Shown piece after piece: positions 1-8,457 of a stretch of DNA of 64,000 bases (positions are counted from its first letter, which is position 1; every line of letters begins with the position of its first letter). Origin of the DNA: Clostridium scatologenes (lineage in GTDB: Bacteria > Bacillota > Clostridia > Clostridiales > Clostridiaceae); the NCBI RefSeq assembly GCF_000968375.1, contig NZ_CP009933.1, positions 4,464,001 to 4,528,000 of the forward strand, in the 5' to 3' direction. A program made the translations under genes and the position numbers. Below the pieces are notes generated by a model. The model was not told where the DNA came from. It saw nothing but the letters and a program-made list of their open reading frames with translations, and made no database searches.

Positions 1-797
1 TTTTTGGAGCTGGTCAGGTAAATGGAAGTTCAGGATATGAAGAGGCTGCAGCACAAGGAATTATTGCTGGAATAAATGCTTCTCTTAAAATTAAAGAAAA
101 AGAACCTTTGATTTTGAAAAGATCAGATGCATATATAGGTGTACTTATAGATGATTTGGTAACTAAAGGTACAGAAGAACCATACAGAATGATGACATCA
201 CGTTCAGAATATAGATTGATTTTGAGACAGGATAATGCAGATTTAAGATTAACAGAGATAGGCCATAATATAGGGTTAGTTAATGAAGAAAGATATAATA
301 AGTTCTTAAAAAGGAAAAAAACCATAGAAGAAGAAGTAGCTAGAATGAAAAATGTTCAGATTAATCCTAAAAAAGAGGTTATTGAATTCTTAGCATCATT
401 GAATTCCACAGAACTTAAAAAATCTATTAGTTTATATGAGCTTATAAAGAGACCTGAACTTGACTACTTTAAAGTAGAGCCTTTGGATAATGATAGAATT
501 GAATTACCAGATGATATAAAAGAAGAAGTTAATACTATTTCAAAATATGAAGGATATATTAATAAGCAGTTAGAACAGGTAGTACAGTTTAAAAAATTTG
601 AAAATAAGACTATACCAGATAACATTAATTACAATGATATAAATGGTTTAAGATTAGAAGCTGTACAAAAACTAAGCAAGGTGAAACCTATGAATATAGG
701 TCAAGCTTCAAGAATTTCAGGTGTTTCTCCTGCAGATATATCGGTACTTTTAATATATCTTGAAAGAGAATATAGAAGTAAAAGTCAAAGTAATTAA
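1..797 (+). CDS. mnmG: MnmG (GidA), tRNA uridine-5-carboxymethylaminomethyl modification enzyme, C-terminal part
   Basis: 5'-truncated by the window edge; the reading frame is open from base 3 and ends at TAA 795-797. The FAD-dependent MnmG, with MnmE, installs the carboxymethylaminomethyl group on wobble U34 of certain tRNAs. The visible part opens with the glycine-rich FAD motif GAGQVNGSSGYEEAAAQG, followed by RMMTSRSEYRLILRQDNAD, and ends with the C-terminal helical domain carrying NIGQASRISGVSPADISVLL, all hallmark MnmG sequences. About 264 residues of a family of roughly 630 are present. It is followed 24 bp later by rsmG, the usual mnmG-rsmG order beside oriC. Identification is secure. 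Confidence 0.97.
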   Translation, partial: FGAGQVNGSSGYEEAAAQGIIAGINASLKIKEKEPLILKRSDAYIGVLIDDLVTKGTEEPYRMMTSRSEYRLILRQDNADLRLTEIGHNIGLVNEERYNKFLKRKKTIEEEVARMKNVQINPKKEVIEFLASLNSTELKKSISLYELIKRPELDYFKVEPLDNDRIELPDDIKEEVNTISKYEGYINKQLEQVVQFKKFENKTIPDNINYNDINGLRLEAVQKLSKVKPMNIGQASRISGVSPADISVLLIYLEREYRSKSQSN

Positions 798-821
798 ATG
801 TTTTAGAATGGAGAATAATTT

Positions 822-1541
822 ATGGAATATTTTGATATAATGAGTCAGGCATGTAGGGATGTGGAATTACCTTTTAATGAAGATACTTATAATAAATTTA
901 ATCAGTATAAGGATATGATTAAAGATTGGAATGAAAAAATTAATTTAACAGCTATAGTTGATGATGAACAAATATTTAAGAAACATTTTATAGATTGCAT
1001 AAAAATTTTTAAATTTTCTCCCTTGAAGGAAGCTAAAAACGTTATTGATATAGGTACCGGAGCTGGATTTCCAGGAATACCCATAAAAATTATGAAACAA
1101 GAATTAGATTTAATACTTTTAGATTCTTTAAATAAAAGAGTAAATTTTTTAAATGAAGTAGTAAGTAAAATTAAATTAAATAACGTAGAGACCATTCATG
1201 GTAGAGCAGAAGATTTTTCTAGGCAACCTAAGTATAGAGAACAAGTTGATATTGCAGTATCAAGAGCTGTTGCGAATCTTGCAGTATTAAGTGAATTGTG
1301 TATTCCATATGTCAAGGTGGGGGGATATTTTGTTGCTATGAAAGGACCTTCTGTAGATGATGAGATTAAAGAGGGTAAAAGAGCAATATCTATTTTAGGG
1401 GGAAAAATTGATGATGTTATAAAAATAAATATTGAGGATAGTGATTTAGATCATAATCTCGTTATAATAGAAAAAATAAAAGAAACACCAAAGGCTTATC
1501 CTAGAAAAGCGGGAACAGCTAGTAAGAAGCCTTTAAAATAA
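822..1541 (+). CDS. rsmG: RsmG (GidB), 16S rRNA guanine-527 N7-methyltransferase
   Basis: SAM-dependent methyltransferase that modifies G527 in the 530 loop of 16S rRNA. At 239 residues it has the family length. The SAM-binding loop VIDIGTGAGFPGIP lies at residues 74-87, and DIAVSRAVANLAVL and GGYFVAMKGP follow as in other RsmG proteins. The C-terminus ends in the basic AYPRKAGTASKKPL, also typical. The start ATG at 822 is preceded by GGAGAAT. It lies 24 bp behind mnmG and is probably cotranscribed with it; a 100-bp AT-rich gap separates it from noc. Confidence 0.97.
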   Translation: MEYFDIMSQACRDVELPFNEDTYNKFNQYKDMIKDWNEKINLTAIVDDEQIFKKHFIDCIKIFKFSPLKEAKNVIDIGTGAGFPGIPIKIMKQELDLILLDSLNKRVNFLNEVVSKIKLNNVETIHGRAEDFSRQPKYREQVDIAVSRAVANLAVLSELCIPYVKVGGYFVAMKGPSVDDEIKEGKRAISILGGKIDDVIKINIEDSDLDHNLVIIEKIKETPKAYPRKAGTASKKPLK

Positions 1542-1641
1542 TTGTAATAATTTGTAGGAAAAAAATCATGAAAAACAGAAGGATTTTATAAAAAGATAAA
1601 GAAATGTTAATAATAGGAAAACTCAAGAGGGATGGTTAAAT

Positions 1642-2418
1642 ATGCAAGAAAATATTAATTATATACCAGTTGATTTAATTTCACCTAATATATATCAACC
1701 CAGAAAACATTTTGATGAAGAAAGTTTAGAGGAATTAGCACAGTCTATTAATACATATGGCATAATTCAACCTTTATCAGTTAGAAAAATAGGTGAAGAT
1801 AAATATGAATTAGTAGCAGGTGAAAGAAGACTGAGAGCAGCTAAAAAAGCTGGATTAGAAAAAGTTCCAGTTATAATAGTAGACATAAGTGACAGGGAAT
1901 CTGCAGCTATTGCACTTTTAGAAAATTTACAAAGAGATAACTTAAATTTTTTAGAGGAAGCGGAAGCTTATTATAATTTAATAAAGGATCATTCATATAC
2001 ACAGGAGAAATTAGCAGAGGCTATAGGAAAGAAACAGTCTACTATTGCAAATAAGATTAGATTACTAAGGTTAACACCTGAAATAAGAAATATTGTTTTA
2101 GAAAATAATTTAACAGAAAGGCATGCTAGAGCGCTGCTTAAATTGCCTACAGAAAAACTTCAAAAAAGTGTTTTAAATACAGTAATAAAAAAATCATTAA
2201 ATGTTAAAAGTACAGAAATATTAGTAGAAAAACAGCTAAGTAAATTAGAACCTAATAAAGGAAAAGATAGTAAGAAAAAAATAAAAGGAATATTTTCACC
2301 TAGAGTATATATAAATACAGTTAAACAAGTGTTTGATAGATATGGACTTAATGCAAAGTATTCATCTGAAGATTTAGAAGATGAAATACAAATTACTATA
2401 AAAATACCTAAAAAATAA
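1642..2418 (+). CDS. noc: Noc/ParB-family nucleoid-occlusion-type DNA-binding protein
   Basis: ParB-superfamily CTPase and DNA-binding protein of 258 residues. It has the N-terminal ParB domain with the CTP-binding box GERRLRAAKKAG (residues 60-71) and a central helix-turn-helix (about 115-165, TQEKLAEAIGKKQSTIANKIRLLRL region), then a C-terminal dimer domain. It is the first of two ParB paralogs here; the position directly after rsmG and before parA is that of Noc in Bacillus, which protects the nucleoid from division. Assignment to Noc rather than a second Spo0J rests on this synteny. GAGGG precedes the ATG. A perfect parS site starts 2 bp after its stop. Confidence 0.85.
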   Translation: MQENINYIPVDLISPNIYQPRKHFDEESLEELAQSINTYGIIQPLSVRKIGEDKYELVAGERRLRAAKKAGLEKVPVIIVDISDRESAAIALLENLQRDNLNFLEEAEAYYNLIKDHSYTQEKLAEAIGKKQSTIANKIRLLRLTPEIRNIVLENNLTERHARALLKLPTEKLQKSVLNTVIKKSLNVKSTEILVEKQLSKLEPNKGKDSKKKIKGIFSPRVYINTVKQVFDRYGLNAKYSSEDLEDEIQITIKIPKK

Positions 2419-2420
2419 AA

Positions 2421-2436
2421 TGTTTCACGTGAAACA
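2421..2436. promoter_or_regulatory. parS: parS centromere site 1
   Basis: The 16-bp palindrome TGTTTCACGTGAAACA matches the universal ParB/Spo0J binding site exactly. It lies just downstream of noc and upstream of parA. ParB would load here and spread; a second identical copy follows parB. Confidence 0.95.
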
Positions 2437-2479
2437 TTTATTAAATCCCATAATCATTCAAATTTTACTTAATTTTTCT

Positions 2480-2510
2480 TTGAGCTATTTTAATAGCTCA
2501 ATTTTTTTTC
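2480..2510 (+). terminator. Intrinsic terminator downstream of noc
   Basis: Inverted repeat TTGAGCTATT...AATAGCTCAA followed directly by a run of eight T residues. It would end the mnmG-rsmG-noc transcript before parA. Confidence 0.8.
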
Positions 2511-2639
2511 TAAAACTTAAAGTGAAATTTTTGTTAAAGTACTTTAAATGTTTCATTTAAAAATATATAATTAAAAATAAGGCGTTTATATCACGAATAA
2601 TAATTTACTAATGCTTTTATTATAAGGTTGGTGGAGATA

Positions 2640-3407
2640 ATGAAAATAATATCAATATTTAATCAAAAAGGTGGAGTTGGAAAAACTACTACAGCTATAA
2701 ATTTAAGTTCTTATCTAGCTATGCAAGGTTATAAAATATTAAACATAGATATTGATCCTCAAGGTAATACTACTAGTGGATTAGGATTTGATAAGAGGAC
2801 TATTAATGAATCTATATATGATGTTTTAACTTCTGATGTGAGTTTAGATGAAGTTATGAAAAAGTGTGAGTTAGTGGATAATTTTTATATTATACCATCT
2901 ACAATGGAATTAGCTGGAGCAGAAGTTGAACTTATAGATAAGCCTAATAGAGAAAATATATTAAAGGAGAAAATTAAAAAATTAAATGAAAAGTTCGACT
3001 TTATATTTATAGACTGTCCTCCATCTTTAGGATTACTTACTATTAATGCTCTTACATTATCTAACAGTGTACTTATACCAATTCAATGTGAATTTTATGC
3101 GTTAGAAGGTGTGGGACAACTTGTAAACACAATACAACTTGTAAAAAAATCTCTCAACAAGAATATTGAAGTTGAAGGAGTAATTATGAGTATGTATGAT
3201 GGTAGAACTAAACTGTCCAATGAAGTTGTAAATGAAGTGAGAAAATATTTTAAAGATAAGGTTTATGACGTAACTATTCCAAGAAACATAAGATTGGCTG
3301 AAGCACCAAGCTTTGGTTTACCAATAATGCTTTATGATGACAAGTGTAGAGGAGCAGAAGCATATGAAAATTTAACTAAAGAATTCCTAAAGAGACAAAA
3401 GGAGTGA
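2640..3407 (+). CDS. parA: ParA/Soj chromosome-partitioning ATPase
   Basis: Deviant Walker-type ATPase that works with ParB on parS sites for origin segregation and control of replication initiation. The 255-residue protein starts MKIISIFNQKGGVGKTT, with the deviant Walker A at residues 10-17, and carries FIFIDCPPSLGLLTINAL (Walker B region) and PRNIRLAEAPSFGLP, all ParA signatures. An upstream in-frame TTG exists at 2628, but GGTGGAG sits 4 bp before ATG 2640, so the ATG is chosen. parB begins 8 bp after its stop, so the pair is an operon, flanked by two parS sites. Confidence 0.97.
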   Translation: MKIISIFNQKGGVGKTTTAINLSSYLAMQGYKILNIDIDPQGNTTSGLGFDKRTINESIYDVLTSDVSLDEVMKKCELVDNFYIIPSTMELAGAEVELIDKPNRENILKEKIKKLNEKFDFIFIDCPPSLGLLTINALTLSNSVLIPIQCEFYALEGVGQLVNTIQLVKKSLNKNIEVEGVIMSMYDGRTKLSNEVVNEVRKYFKDKVYDVTIPRNIRLAEAPSFGLPIMLYDDKCRGAEAYENLTKEFLKRQKE

Positions 3408-3414
3408 GGTTATA

Positions 3415-4281
3415 TTGAATAAAAAGTTTGGATTAGGAAAAGGACTTGGAGCTTTGATACCAGATCAACCAATTAGTGAAAATGAATCTAAAAATAATGA
3501 TAGTGTAAGTTTAATAGATATAAATTTAATAAAAGCTAATGGAAATCAGCCAAGAAAAAACTTTGATGAACATAAAATTATCCAACTTTCAGAGTCAATA
3601 AAAGAACATGGTATTATTCAACCTATAGTATTAAAAGCTGATGGAGATACATATAGCATAATAGCAGGGGAAAGAAGGTGGAGAGCAGCTAAAATTGCAG
3701 GTATTAAAGAAGTACCTGCAATAATAATGGATTTATCTGATAAGGAAATTTTGGAAGTTTCTTTGATAGAAAACATACAGAGGCAAGACTTAAATCCTAT
3801 AGAAGAAGCATTAGCTTATAAAAGGTTAATTGAAGATTTTAAATTAACCCAAGAAGAATTAAGTAATAGGATTGGTAAGTCAAGAACTTCTGTAACAAAT
3901 TTGTTGAGATTGTTAAATATTGATGATAGAGTAAAGGATTATTTAATTGATGGCGTTATATCAGAAGGACATGCAAGAGTCTTGTTAAGCTTAGAAAATA
4001 AAGATATGCAGTATGAATTGGCTCAAGAAATAATAGATGAAGGTTTAAGTGTAAGGCAAACAGAAAAACTTATTAAAAATATAAGTAACAAAAAAGAATT
4101 ACCTAAAAAACAATCAAATGATTTAAATCCATATTATATTGATATAAAAAATAGATTAGAAAATTTATTTAGAACTAAAGTTCAATTAAGTGATAAGAAG
4201 AATAAAGGTAAAATAGAAATAGAATATTATTCTAGCGAAGATCTTCAAAGAATACTTGATATATTAAAAATTACAAATTAA
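3415..4281 (+). CDS. parB: ParB/Spo0J chromosome-partitioning protein
   Basis: CTP-dependent DNA clamp that loads at parS. The 288-residue protein begins with the typical KKFGLGKGLGALIP, then has the CTP-binding box GERRWRAAK (85-93), the IENIQRQDLNPIEEA segment, and the helix-turn-helix around TQEELSNRIGKSRTSVTNLLRLL, which recognises parS. The start is TTG at 3415, preceded by GAGGT at the right spacing. It is coupled to parA (8 bp apart). A perfect parS lies 22 bp after its stop. Confidence 0.97.
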   Translation: MNKKFGLGKGLGALIPDQPISENESKNNDSVSLIDINLIKANGNQPRKNFDEHKIIQLSESIKEHGIIQPIVLKADGDTYSIIAGERRWRAAKIAGIKEVPAIIMDLSDKEILEVSLIENIQRQDLNPIEEALAYKRLIEDFKLTQEELSNRIGKSRTSVTNLLRLLNIDDRVKDYLIDGVISEGHARVLLSLENKDMQYELAQEIIDEGLSVRQTEKLIKNISNKKELPKKQSNDLNPYYIDIKNRLENLFRTKVQLSDKKNKGKIEIEYYSSEDLQRILDILKITN

Positions 4282-4302
4282 ACTATAAATTTTCAGCTCT
4301 AA

Positions 4303-4318
4303 TGTTTCACGTGAAACA
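4303..4318. promoter_or_regulatory. parS: parS centromere site 2
   Basis: Second exact TGTTTCACGTGAAACA, between parB and the DUF4446 gene, 1.9 kb from the first. Origin-proximal clustering of parS around parAB is normal in Firmicutes. Confidence 0.95.
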
Positions 4319-4338
4319 TTTATGGAAGGAGAAACAAA

Positions 4339-4839
4339 ATGCAAAACATCATAGGAATAATAAACAATTTTCAAATATATATTATTAGTGCACTTTTTAT
4401 AATAGTAATAATACTATTTATTATGGTAATTTGTGCTTTTAAATCATTAAGTAGAATGGAAAGCAGATACAGGAAATTTATGAGAGGTGTAGATAATAAA
4501 AATTTAGAAGAATTAGTAACAGGTTATTTAGATAAAATAGATAAGGTGGAAAAAAATTCAGATGATATAAAAGAACTATATAAAACATTAGATTCAAGAG
4601 TAAAAGGATGTGTTCAAAAAGTATCAGTAGTAAGATATAGAGCATTTGAGGATGTGGGAAGTGATTTAAGTTTTTCAATATCATTATTAGATGAAAATAA
4701 TGATGGTGTTATCATTACTGGGATATATGGTAGAAACGAAAGTACTACATATGCTAAACCTGTTGATAGAGGAATATCAAGATATGATTTATCAGAGGAA
4801 GAAAAACAAGTATTACAAAATTGTTTAAATAAAATTTAA
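4339..4839 (+). CDS. DUF4446 family membrane-anchored protein
   Basis: A 166-residue protein with one N-terminal membrane segment (about residues 12-35, IYIISALFIIVIILFIMVI), then a charged coiled-coil-like stretch and a soluble domain containing VSVVRYRAFEDVGSDLSFSISLLDE and GVIITGIYGRNES. These motifs mark the DUF4446 family, which is commonly found directly after parB in clostridia. Its biochemical role is unknown to me. The ATG has an AAGGAGA site 8 bp upstream. The topology suggests a short outside N-terminus and a cytoplasmic C-terminal domain. Confidence 0.85.
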   Translation: MQNIIGIINNFQIYIISALFIIVIILFIMVICAFKSLSRMESRYRKFMRGVDNKNLEELVTGYLDKIDKVEKNSDDIKELYKTLDSRVKGCVQKVSVVRYRAFEDVGSDLSFSISLLDENNDGVIITGIYGRNESTTYAKPVDRGISRYDLSEEEKQVLQNCLNKI

Positions 4840-4852
4840 AGTAATGAATAAT

Positions 4853-4896
4853 AAACCTCCTTAAGGGAAATATTAACCTATAAAGGAGGTTTTTTT
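4853..4896 (+). terminator. Terminator-like hairpin that also contains the ribosome site of the next gene
   Basis: AAACCTCCTT (4853-4862) pairs with AAGGAGGTTT (4883-4892), followed by T residues, which looks like the terminator of the parAB-DUF4446 transcript. The 3' arm is also the perfect Shine-Dalgarno AAAGGAGG of the UPF0180 gene starting at 4897. Any read-through RNA would therefore have its ribosome site sequestered. Confidence 0.75.
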
Positions 4897-5151
4897 ATGA
4901 AAATTTTTGTTCCAGAAGAACTTAAATATATAAAGCAGCAATTAAAAAAAAGAGGATACAATGTTATAGATGAAATAAAAAATCAAGAATGCGATGTTAT
5001 AATATGTAATTTAAAAAATGGTGGATTAATAAATCCTAATATGCATAATAGTGTAAAAGAAGAAGGCATGTTAATAATAGATTCTGGAAGTAAAAGCATA
5101 GAAGAAATAGAATGTATACTAAATAATAGATCATATAACAGATTATTTTAA
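4897..5151 (+). CDS. UPF0180/YkuS-like small protein
   Basis: An 84-residue soluble protein beginning KIFVPEELKYIKQQLKKRGYNVID, with a central CDVIICNLKNGGL and EEGMLIIDSGSKSIEEIECIL. This layout resembles the UPF0180 (YkuS) family, whose function is unknown. The start is fixed by a perfect AAAGGAGG 8 bp upstream. That ribosome site is embedded in the 3' arm of a terminator-like hairpin. It faces yyaC tail-to-tail with only 23 bp between. Confidence 0.7.
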   Translation: MKIFVPEELKYIKQQLKKRGYNVIDEIKNQECDVIICNLKNGGLINPNMHNSVKEEGMLIIDSGSKSIEEIECILNNRSYNRLF

Positions 5152-5174
5152 GATGCCTTCAAAATTTATATTTT

Positions 5175-5780
5175 TCATTGAGCATTAGCATTTTGTGGAA
5201 ACTTGTTAGTAAAAATTTTAGTAGATTTTTTACCACCAATAGTTTTTAATATTGAATGATATAATCCTCTATATATAACTTCTACAATTTGCATTACTGT
5301 AAATAACCTTGTATTTTGTAAAACCATAAATTCCATAGCACCAGATATGTTTACTATTCCTGTTATACTTAAATCTCCAACTTGTGGCAAATCTTTATTC
5401 ATAGCAGATCCAGGTTTTAGTGGCTTTGATTCCAATACTATATTTCCAACGTTTTGAATACTACCTAAACATGCATCAATAGCTATTATAAAAGGATTTT
5501 CAAATTTTTTATTAACTTCTTTTATAATATTACAAAGGTTTTTTGCATGAACAGGATTTTCAAGATTTCCATATAAAAATACCTTATCTCGAATTAAAAA
5601 TTTTAATTTATCTCCTACTAAAGGACCCAGGCTGTCACCAGTAGATCTATCAGTACCTATACATAGAATAATTATAGGTCTACCTAATTTAGCTATAGGA
5701 TAAATTTCCTTGCTTAAAACATCTCTTAGCTGAAAAACAGAATTTGGTGATGAGGAATCTAATACTAATTTATTTATCAT
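5175..5780 (-). CDS. yyaC: YyaC-type spore-associated protein (DUF1256, germination-protease-like fold)
   Basis: A 201-residue protein with IILCIGTDRSTGDSLGPLVG, PVHAKNL, FIIAIDACLGSIQNVGNI and KPLKPGSAMNKDLPQVGDLSITGIVN, which are the conserved blocks of DUF1256/YyaC. The family resembles the Gpr germination protease fold and is restricted to spore formers; in Bacillus yyaC also sits beside the parAB region. The start ATG has AGGAGG 9 bp upstream. This supports a sporulating host. Its exact enzymatic activity is not established here. Confidence 0.9.
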   Translation of the reverse strand: MINKLVLDSSSPNSVFQLRDVLSKEIYPIAKLGRPIIILCIGTDRSTGDSLGPLVGDKLKFLIRDKVFLYGNLENPVHAKNLCNIIKEVNKKFENPFIIAIDACLGSIQNVGNIVLESKPLKPGSAMNKDLPQVGDLSITGIVNISGAMEFMVLQNTRLFTVMQIVEVIYRGLYHSILKTIGGKKSTKIFTNKFPQNANAQ

Positions 5781-5856
5781 ATAAAAAACCTCCTGTTATT
5801 ATGAATTTTAACCATATGAAGGTTATTTATACGTAATTTTTTGTTTTTTACACATA

Positions 5857-5890
5857 AAAAATTCCTAATAAATGAATATTAGGAATTTTT
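5857..5890 (-). terminator. Terminator of the AI-2E-type permease gene
   Basis: Arms AAAAATTCCTAAT (5857-5869) and ATTAGGAATTTTT (5878-5890). Reading on the minus strand, the hairpin ends in a T-rich run immediately beyond the stop of the 5894-6949 gene. Confidence 0.8.
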
Positions 5891-5893
5891 ATT

Positions 5894-6949
5894 TTAGACT
5901 ATATTAATTTTTTTGAATATATTATAGAAAACAACAAGAAATATGCAAAAAATTATACCAGAAATTCCATTTAATTTAAGACCTATAAATAAAGCTGCTA
6001 AAACTGCTACTGGGTTTATTCCTAAAGAAGATGATACAATTTTGGGTTCAATTATTTGCCTTATTATAGATACTAAAATATAAGAAATTATAATTCCAAA
6101 TGCAGTTATATAATTTTTGAATAAAAAAACATATATAATAGCAAGAGGAATATATATGGTTCCTATACCTAGAATAGGCAAAATATCTACAAAAGCGCAT
6201 AATACACTTAGAACAATTGCATATTTTACTTTAAAAAATAAAAATATTGTAATAGTTTCTAAAAAAGTTATGCCTATAATAAGTAGATAGGATACCATGT
6301 AATTGACAAGCATTTTTTTTGTTTCTAAATAAATATAAAATATTTTATCTGTTTTATTTCCTGGAATAATATTTAAGACCTTATTTTTAACATCTATAAT
6401 ATCTTTAGTGAAAAAGTATGTAGTAAGTAAAGTAAAAAGTATGACCATAATTATATATGGAATTGATGTCAAAAATCCTAGTAAAGTAGATACAATTTTA
6501 CCAGTAATAAATACAGTTATATTGGAAAGTTTAGCAATAAGACTAGAAAAGTTCTTATCTACAGCATTAGTTATATTAGGATCAAGGTTTTTATAATATT
6601 TTTGAAGTTGTTCGAAGGAATCATATATATTAGATGAATTTTTTGAAATATATAATTGAATATTTTTACCTAATTGAATAGCTTCTGATGTAAATATACC
6701 GATTCCAAAGGATAAAATTAAAACTAAAATAGTGAAAAATATGATTGTGGTTATTAAAGATGCTATTGAACTTCTAATTTTAAATGTTTGCATAATATAT
6801 TTAGTAGGTCTTTTTAGAACTAATGCAAATAATAAAGCTAGTACGAATGGTAGAGTATAATTTATAGTGCTGAAGAATGCAAAAAAAGTTATAGTATATA
6901 TTATAAAAAAGCTTATAATTTTATCAATTTTGTTTATTAAATCTTCCAT
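5894..6949 (-). CDS. AI-2E family transporter / YtvI-like permease
   Basis: A 351-residue polytopic membrane protein with about seven to eight hydrophobic segments. It has paired N-terminal helices (residues about 12-45), one at 60-88, a soluble loop (about 90-145), and a C-terminal block of helices. The motif DILPILGIGTIYIPLAIIY and the terminal EPKIVSSSLGINPVAVLAALFIGLKLNGISGI are diagnostic of the AI-2E/PerM/YtvI superfamily. Members include sporulation permeases (YtvI) and Na+/H+ antiporters; the substrate cannot be read from sequence. GGTGGAG precedes the ATG. Confidence 0.88.
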   Translation of the reverse strand: MEDLINKIDKIISFFIIYTITFFAFFSTINYTLPFVLALLFALVLKRPTKYIMQTFKIRSSIASLITTIIFFTILVLILSFGIGIFTSEAIQLGKNIQLYISKNSSNIYDSFEQLQKYYKNLDPNITNAVDKNFSSLIAKLSNITVFITGKIVSTLLGFLTSIPYIIMVILFTLLTTYFFTKDIIDVKNKVLNIIPGNKTDKIFYIYLETKKMLVNYMVSYLLIIGITFLETITIFLFFKVKYAIVLSVLCAFVDILPILGIGTIYIPLAIIYVFLFKNYITAFGIIISYILVSIIRQIIEPKIVSSSLGINPVAVLAALFIGLKLNGISGIIFCIFLVVFYNIFKKINIV

Positions 6950-7313
6950 TTAATTCACTCCACCTTTAAAAAAATATATGGTGAGGTATATATTTTTTTA
7001 TGTGTTTCTAAATATTGAATTATAAATTCTATAAGTATTATTTAAACAATATTTACAAACAATACCTCATATAGATTAATGTAAATGAAATTTTTATAAA
7101 CTCACATATATAAGTAAAGCTATGAAATATTATTTCTGTTATAATAGAATATAATGTTGTATAAGTCATAGCTTATTTTAGATAAGTTTGGAAAATTACC
7201 ATATTAATGTATAGTGTTCCACTATATACAATTATAAACTAAATTAATTATATATAAAATAAAAACTTTAATTTGGAAGGGGGAAAATTCATTTTAATAA
7301 TGAATTAGAATTT
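6950..7313. other. Divergent intergenic region with palindromes
   Basis: This 364-bp AT-rich stretch separates the minus-strand permease and the plus-strand DUF3343 gene. It holds an A/T-rich inverted repeat around 6967-6999, directly upstream of the permease ribosome site, and a 17-bp perfect palindrome at 7210-7226 (TATAGTG-TTC-CACTATA). No RNA gene or credible ORF is visible. Confidence 0.6.
7210..7226. promoter_or_regulatory. Candidate operator palindrome upstream of DUF3343-mscS
   Basis: TATAGTG-TTC-CACTATA, perfect 7-bp arms around a 3-bp centre, about 100 bp before the DUF3343 start. The size and position suit a repressor site, but no regulator is identified. Confidence 0.4.
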
Positions 7314-7565
7314 ATGGATATTTATTACATTATAACTTTTCAAAATACACATGGGGCTATAAGTGGTGAAGGTATTTTAAAAAATAATAATATTAAGGTA
7401 GAAATAATGCCAACACCAACATTAATTACTAAAAGTTGTGGAATAAGCATAAAGATTGAAAGTGAATTTATAGGTCAAGTAAAAAGCTTAGTAGAAAGTG
7501 GTGAACTAGTCATAAATAATATTTATGAAAAAAATGGAACTGAATATAAAACTTATAATATATAA
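7314..7565 (+). CDS. DUF3343 domain small protein
   Basis: An 83-residue protein with the DUF3343 pattern: IITFQNTHGAISGEGILK, an IMPTPTLITKSCGISIKI core with the conserved S-C-G, and a short C-terminal part. The family is small, cytosolic and of unknown function, sometimes found beside thiol or selenium genes. The start is unclear: the strong GGAAGGGGG (7275-7283) lies 30 bp before ATG 7314, but only 3 bp before an in-frame ATT at 7287 and 16 bp before a two-codon ATG-AAT-TAG at 7300. The first conserved residues begin right after ATG 7314, which is retained. mscS follows 15 bp later. Confidence 0.8.
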   Translation: MDIYYIITFQNTHGAISGEGILKNNNIKVEIMPTPTLITKSCGISIKIESEFIGQVKSLVESGELVINNIYEKNGTEYKTYNI

Positions 7566-7580
7566 ATATAGGTGATGATA

Positions 7581-8453
7581 ATGGAGAATTTAAATTTTCT
7601 TTTTACTTTGAATTGGAATTTGGATAAATATGGAATAAGAATTGGAGACTTAAATAAACAGAGTATTTATAATTTTGGATTAAACATTGTTAAAGTAATA
7701 GTTATTTTAGTATTTATGTACTTAATTATTAAAATAGGGAATGGAATTATAAATAGATATGTTTCTAAACAAAAAAGTTTTAAATTTTCTTTAGATGATA
7801 AAAAAGCTAAAACAGTAGGTGCTGTTTTAAAAAGTATACTTAGATATTCCGTATATTTTTTTGGTGTTTTTGCCATAATAGAAGTTTTATTTAATAAAAT
7901 TGGATTAACTTTTGCAGGAATAGGAGGAGTAGCTTTAGGTTTTGGTGCTCAAAGTCTTATAAAGGATGTCATTAATGGTTTTTTTATATTATTTGAGGAT
8001 CAGTTTACTGTTGGGGATTATATTAATGTAGATGATAAGGGTGGAATAGTAGAAAGTATGGAACTCAGAGTTACAAAAATAAGAGATTTCAATGGAGATT
8101 TACATATTATACCTAATGGGCTTATAACCAAGGTAACAAATCATTCAAGAGGTAACATAAGGATTATGGTAGATGTAGATGTATCTCATGATGAAGATTT
8201 AGATAGGGCAATAAATATAATATCAGATTTATGTGATAAGTTTAAAGCAGAAAATGAATGTGTTACAGAAGGACCAAAAGTATTGGGCATATCTGCATTA
8301 AAAGAAGATAGAATTACTATAAGAGTTGCTGGGAAATCTAAACCTATGACTCAATGGGACGCAGAGATGAAACTTCGAAAAGAAATAAGAGATGTTTTAA
8401 ATAGTGCTAATATAAAAATACCTTATGCAAAAGTAAAGGTGGTTAAGGAGTGA
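7581..8453 (+). CDS. MscS-family small-conductance mechanosensitive channel
   Basis: A 290-residue channel with three membrane segments: about 30-52, 85-108 and the pore-lining helix around 110-135 containing GGVALGFGAQSLIKDVINGFF. The downstream beta domain carries FTVGDYINVDDKGGIVESMELRVTKIRDFNGDLHIIPNG, the classic MscS signature. It releases solutes on hypo-osmotic shock. In-frame GTG 7572 and ATG 7575 lie upstream, but AGGTG (7570-7574) is correctly spaced only for ATG 7581. It is cotranscribed with DUF3343 and the DUF951 gene that starts 4 bp after its stop. Confidence 0.95.
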   Translation: MENLNFLFTLNWNLDKYGIRIGDLNKQSIYNFGLNIVKVIVILVFMYLIIKIGNGIINRYVSKQKSFKFSLDDKKAKTVGAVLKSILRYSVYFFGVFAIIEVLFNKIGLTFAGIGGVALGFGAQSLIKDVINGFFILFEDQFTVGDYINVDDKGGIVESMELRVTKIRDFNGDLHIIPNGLITKVTNHSRGNIRIMVDVDVSHDEDLDRAINIISDLCDKFKAENECVTEGPKVLGISALKEDRITIRVAGKSKPMTQWDAEMKLRKEIRDVLNSANIKIPYAKVKVVKE

Positions 8454-8457
8454 TAAT

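Noticed and set aside
2549..2575. A TGTTTCATTTAAAAAT stretch resembling half of parS
   Set aside because: Only one half matches; the other half is A/T-rich background.
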